A stretch of DNA of 64,000 nucleotides. It comes from JABDOU01 sp041609995. GTDB lineage: Bacteria; Actinomycetota; Acidimicrobiia; Spongiisociales; SHLN01. Under the pieces are notes generated by a model. That model was given only the letters and a program-made list of their open reading frames with translations. It did no database searches and was not told the origin of the DNA. Numbering within the stretch: position 1 is the first letter of the stretch; the number at the start of each line of letters is the position of its first letter. The DNA lies in assembly GCA_041609995.1 (NCBI GenBank), contig JBFIPU010000004.1, forward strand, positions 27,326 through 91,325, given 5' to 3'. Below, piece by piece: positions 61,175 through 64,000 of this stretch. The position numbers were made by a program, and so were the translations under genes.

Positions 61175-62089
61175 CTAGACGATCGTCAGCCAGTCGGCGT
61201 GGTCGGCGTTCTTGCCGGTCACGGCCTCCATGTACAGCGTCTGGGCCTGCCTGGTGATCGGGCCGGGCTTGCCGTCGCCGACCGGGCGGTTGTCGATCAT
61301 GCGGATGGGGGTCACCTCGGCGGCTGTTCCCGTGAAGAACGCCTCGTCGGCGGCATAAGCGTCGGACCGGGTCAGGCTGGTCTCCACCACATCGACCCCG
61401 GCCTCTTCGAGCAGGACGGCCACCGAATGGCGGGTAATGCCGGGGAGTACTCCCGAGAAGCTCGGCGGGGTGTACACGACGCCGTCGCGGATGAGGAAGA
61501 GATTCTCACCGCTCCCCTCGGCCAGGAAGCCCTGGTCGTTCAACATCAAGGCCTCGTCGAAACCGCCGGCTTCGGCCTCCAAACGGGCCAGGATGCTGTT
61601 GAGGTATGCACCCCCGCCTTTGGAGTTTGGCAGCAGAGACTCGTGATCGATTCGACGCCAGGAGGAGACGCCGATGCTGATGCCGTTGCGGAGAGCCTCC
61701 TCACCCAGATAAGCGCCCCATTCCCACGCAGCGATGAACACCTCGACCCTGGCGTTCGTCGGGTTTAGACCGATGGCCCCCAGTCCACGAAATGCGATCG
61801 GCCGGATATAGGCCGCCGGGAGCTCGTTCGCACGCACCAACCCGGTGGCCGCCTCGCTCAGCTCATCGACGGAATAGTCGATCGGTATCTGATAGGCCTT
61901 GCAACCATCGATCAACCGATCCATGTGCTCGGGGAGTCGGAACACGGCCGGACCCTTGTCGGTGGCGTAGGCCCGAATGCCTTCGAAGACCGATGTCCCG
62001 TAATGCAGGGCGTGGGTGAGAACGTGGACGTTGGCCTGATCCCAATCGACGAGTTCTCCGTTCATCCAGATGTAAGGCACAGGTTGCAT
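61175..62089 (-). CDS. ilvE: Branched-chain amino acid aminotransferase
   Basis: A 304-residue fold-type IV PLP enzyme starting at MQPVPYIWMNGELVDW. The frame continues upstream across the divergent pgpA gene and is rejected. VHVLTHALHYGTSVFEGIRAY, YIRPIAFRG, WRRIDHESLLPNSKGGGAYLNS (the PLP lysine in NSKGGG) and EALMLNDQGFLAEGSGENLF are typical. It transfers the amino group between glutamate and branched-chain keto acids. It is divergent from pgpA by 63 bp and heads the run down to gltX, all on the minus strand. Confidence 0.94.
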   Translation of the reverse strand: MQPVPYIWMNGELVDWDQANVHVLTHALHYGTSVFEGIRAYATDKGPAVFRLPEHMDRLIDGCKAYQIPIDYSVDELSEAATGLVRANELPAAYIRPIAFRGLGAIGLNPTNARVEVFIAAWEWGAYLGEEALRNGISIGVSSWRRIDHESLLPNSKGGGAYLNSILARLEAEAGGFDEALMLNDQGFLAEGSGENLFLIRDGVVYTPPSFSGVLPGITRHSVAVLLEEAGVDVVETSLTRSDAYAADEAFFTGTAAEVTPIRMIDNRPVGDGKPGPITRQAQTLYMEAVTGKNADHADWLTIV

Positions 62090-62152
62090 GGCCCTATGTT
62101 GCCACGTTTCCGGGCGGGCGTGGTGGCGGCCGACGACGGCTAGCGTTCCCAC

Positions 62153-62623
62153 GTGGCTGCGGGCGATTGGAATCTGAGACGGTGGGTGGCGGCCGGACTC
62201 GGGGTCGGCTGGATCCCCCGCCGGGTCCGGGGCCGCGACGACGGAGCGGGAACGCTCGGCGCCCTTCTGGCCGTCCCGGTGGCGCTGGTGACCGAGCCGC
62301 TCGGTTTGGTCACCCAGGTGGCCGTGCTGTTCGTCATCAGCTTGGCAGGCTGGTGGGCGTGCGGAATCGCCTCCGAGGGCGAAGACCCGGGCTGGATCGT
62401 GATCGACGAGGTGGCGGGCGCCTACCTCGGGGTGCTCGGGCTGTCGGGGTGGCCGTTTGTGGTCGGATGGCTCGTCGCCCGGGTGGCCGACATCACGAAG
62501 CGCTTCCCGCTCGTCCGCACTGCCGAAGGGTGGGGAGGACCGGTCGGGATCATGGCCGACGATCTGGTTGCGGGCCTGTGGGGCCTGGCCGCCGGAGGGG
62601 TGGCCGCAACGCTGCTCGGCTGA
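62153..62623 (+). CDS. pgpA: Phosphatidylglycerophosphatase A
   Basis: A 156-residue membrane enzyme that dephosphorylates phosphatidylglycerophosphate to phosphatidylglycerol. GAGTLGALLAVPVAL is the N-terminal conserved GxGT/SG motif, EDPGWIVIDEVAGAYL the family's metal-binding DEVxG motif, and GGPVGIMADDLVAGLWGL the conserved C-terminal DD motif. Four membrane helices. Start GTG 62153. Typical PgpA length is about 160-170. No other phospholipid genes are adjacent. Confidence 0.92.
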   Translation: MAAGDWNLRRWVAAGLGVGWIPRRVRGRDDGAGTLGALLAVPVALVTEPLGLVTQVAVLFVISLAGWWACGIASEGEDPGWIVIDEVAGAYLGVLGLSGWPFVVGWLVARVADITKRFPLVRTAEGWGGPVGIMADDLVAGLWGLAAGGVAATLLG

Positions 62624-62725
62624 GCCCAACCAGGCTCCACGGTACCGAACCGCGAAAAGAATCACAGACCCCGGGTAGAACGCCTGACATGAGGCTGAGT
62701 ACTCTCCATCGTGAGTGGTGAGAGC

Positions 62726-62773
62726 CCCGCTGATGCGTAACCGCTGGTCTGCGACGCAGTCAGATGGCGCGGG
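62726..62773 (+). other. Possible structured leader of the secreted protein gene
   Basis: A compact inverted-repeat element: CCCGC (62726-62730) with GCGGG (62769-62773) encloses TGATGCGT (62731-62738) with ACGCAGTCA (62754-62762), one bulge, leaving a 15-nt loop. It ends 21 bp before the start codon of the gene at 62795. It could be a cis-regulatory RNA. I could not match it to a known riboswitch. Confidence 0.3.
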
Positions 62774-62794
62774 ATAGAGGTTGAGACACGGGCG

Positions 62795-64000
62795 ATGAAG
62801 CAGAACTACCGCAATCAAGGTCGTTCATTCACGGGACGCCACACCCGGCGTCGTGATTCACGCGTGGCGCGCCGCATGTCACGAAGCCTGACCGTCGTTC
62901 TGTCGCTGGCGCTGTCGGCCGGCCTCCTCTCCTCCGTGTTCGCGGGAGGGCCGACCGAGTCGTTCGCCACCACTGGATGCCCCCTGCCGACCGACGGTCA
63001 GGTGGTTCACCTCACCGATCAGCAACTGGTGGGGTGGAGCCAAGGACGTAACTCGTTCGGCCCTGTTTCAGTGAACCTGAATGCCGGCACCTACCGCGTC
63101 ATGGCGGCCTCCTACGACGCCCACTCGACCAAACCCGATCAGGTCCAGACCGGTGAACAATGGTTCATCGAGGGCTACTACGACCACGGCCAGGTGTTTC
63201 GGACGCCGGCCACGCCTGACCTGCCGGAAAGCACAGATGTGGCCACCTTCACGATCGCGGACCGCATCCAGATCCCGGACACCGATGCCCTGACCGTGTT
63301 CCACGCCCACATCGGAACCGACGAGCCGAACTCGGTGGTTCCCCTCTGCGTCGGCTTCTACCAGCTCGATGCTCCGACCCCAACTGTTCCCATCAACCCC
63401 GTGTGCCCGTTGAGCGACGGGATCGTGGTCCAGATCACTTCCACCAAGCTGCTGGCCGATTCGGCCAACCGCCGCAGCTTCGGGCCCGTCAACGTCGTTA
63501 TCGAGCCGGGCACCTATGACGTGGTGCTCGCCAGCTTCGATGACCACACGAACAAGCCTGAGCAGGAACAGAAGAAGGAACAATGGCGGGCCATCACGTG
63601 GGCCGATGGTGTCGTGCAGTGGGAATCACCGCCGATCGCTGATCTTCCCGAACCCCTCGACAACTACATCAGCCAAACTGTGGCCACGTCTGTCTCGTTC
63701 CCCAATGGGGTCTCGGCGGTAGTCGCCGAGCACGCCCACGGAGCCGGAAACGGACCTCAGTCCATCGCCCCGATCTGCATGGCGTTCGTTCCCGCCGCCG
63801 GCCAGCAGACGCCGGAGACACCGACCGAACCAGACACCCCGACCACCCCCGACGGCACCCCACCCACCGACGGCACCCCACCCACCGACGGCACCCCACC
63901 CGAAGACGGCACCCCACCCGAAGACGGCACCCCACCCGAAGACGGCACCCCACCCGAAGACGGCACCCCACCCGACAACGGCACCCCACCCGAAGACGGC
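62795..64000 (+). CDS. Secreted protein with duplicated domain and DGTPPE repeats (truncated at window end)
   Basis: An open frame from ATG 62795 to the end of the window, 402 codons, with no stop. An arginine-rich start (SFTGRHTRRRDSRVARRM) precedes a signal peptide (SRSLTVVLSLALSAGLLSSVFA); an alternative start is ATG 62876. Two tandem domains of about 130 residues follow, each beginning with a CPL motif (C62 and C204) and sharing SFGPVxV, GTYxVxxAS and KPxQ, so the protein is an internal duplication. From about residue 353 it continues as DGTPPT/DGTPPE hexapeptides. It is probably exported and attached or secreted. I do not recognise the domain. Confidence 0.85.
   Translation, partial: MKQNYRNQGRSFTGRHTRRRDSRVARRMSRSLTVVLSLALSAGLLSSVFAGGPTESFATTGCPLPTDGQVVHLTDQQLVGWSQGRNSFGPVSVNLNAGTYRVMAASYDAHSTKPDQVQTGEQWFIEGYYDHGQVFRTPATPDLPESTDVATFTIADRIQIPDTDALTVFHAHIGTDEPNSVVPLCVGFYQLDAPTPTVPINPVCPLSDGIVVQITSTKLLADSANRRSFGPVNVVIEPGTYDVVLASFDDHTNKPEQEQKKEQWRAITWADGVVQWESPPIADLPEPLDNYISQTVATSVSFPNGVSAVVAEHAHGAGNGPQSIAPICMAFVPAAGQQTPETPTEPDTPTTPDGTPPTDGTPPTDGTPPEDGTPPEDGTPPEDGTPPEDGTPPDNGTPPEDG
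63851..64000 (+). repeat. 18-bp coding repeat (DGTPPE)
   Basis: At least eight copies of gacggcaccccacccgaa, the first two with acc instead of gaa and one copy with aac for gac. They are in frame with the gene and encode DGTPPE. The array continues past the window, so copy number is unknown. Such repeats are prone to slippage. Confidence 0.95.

Noticed and set aside
61175..62818. 547-residue aminotransferase
   Set aside because: The upstream extension is antisense to pgpA and shows no homology; IlvE starts at 62089.

Overview
The window is GC-rich DNA (roughly two thirds G+C by eye), densely coding on both strands and without insertion sequences, prophage genes or CRISPR arrays. The gene content points to Actinomycetota: a mycothiol-conjugate amidase (Mca), an F420-pathway guanylyltransferase (FbiD/CofC type), an InhA-like enoyl reductase, an AdnA/AdnB-like helicase-nuclease pair and UMF1-type transporters. 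A deep-branching class such as Acidimicrobiia is plausible, but that is inference and no marker here fixes it.

Layout. 1-5400: end of a sensor histidine kinase, small membrane proteins, an MFS exporter, an InhA/FabI-like reductase, a PH/SHOCT membrane protein and a stand-alone RecB-like Fe-S nuclease. 5400-6214: no protein gene, but a microsatellite and a probable structured RNA with its own promoter and terminator (ncRNA A). 6214-10569: a fused flavoprotein/ferredoxin reductase, a VOC protein and the Kup potassium transporter. 10570-11656: a perfect 60-bp tandem duplication and a second, much larger structured RNA candidate of about 680 nt on the minus strand (ncRNA B). A and B end in the same kind of terminator module. 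11657-17601: two overlapping AdnA/AdnB-like genes. 17636-25909: a large secreted S55-peptidase/CHRD protein, Dtd, a DUF368 lipid-carrier translocase, a FlgM-like mini-protein, a K+/H+ antiporter with its RCK partner, and YchF.

25942-32643: a minus-strand cluster nurA - herA - mre11(sbcD) - rad50(sbcC). This is the set of genes that archaea use together for DNA end resection. The HerA has an atypical Walker A, and a 12-bp minisatellite lies between nurA and herA. With AdnAB and two single-domain Fe-S nucleases, the window carries a remarkable amount of DNA end-processing machinery.

32728-45049: two UMF1 transporters (one with an extra extracytoplasmic domain), secreted sugar-dehydrogenase-like and nuclease/lamin-tail proteins, a CheY-like regulator, a lipid kinase, a pair of dynamin-like GTPases, Mca and a second RecB-like nuclease. 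45100-56385: a VanW protein, a GYD protein, a lone Nfu N-terminal domain, pyruvate kinase, a secreted trypsin-like protease, FbiD, a PIG-L deacetylase, threonine synthase, a GMC oxidoreductase and an orphan MalK/UgpC-type ATPase. 56386-57351: an array of about 120-bp repeats, then tRNA-Glu and tRNA-Gln. 57352-64000: a DUF4870 protein, GltX, an FAH hydrolase, a thioesterase, IlvE, PgpA, and the start of a secreted protein with duplicated domains and a DGTPPE repeat tail that runs off the window.
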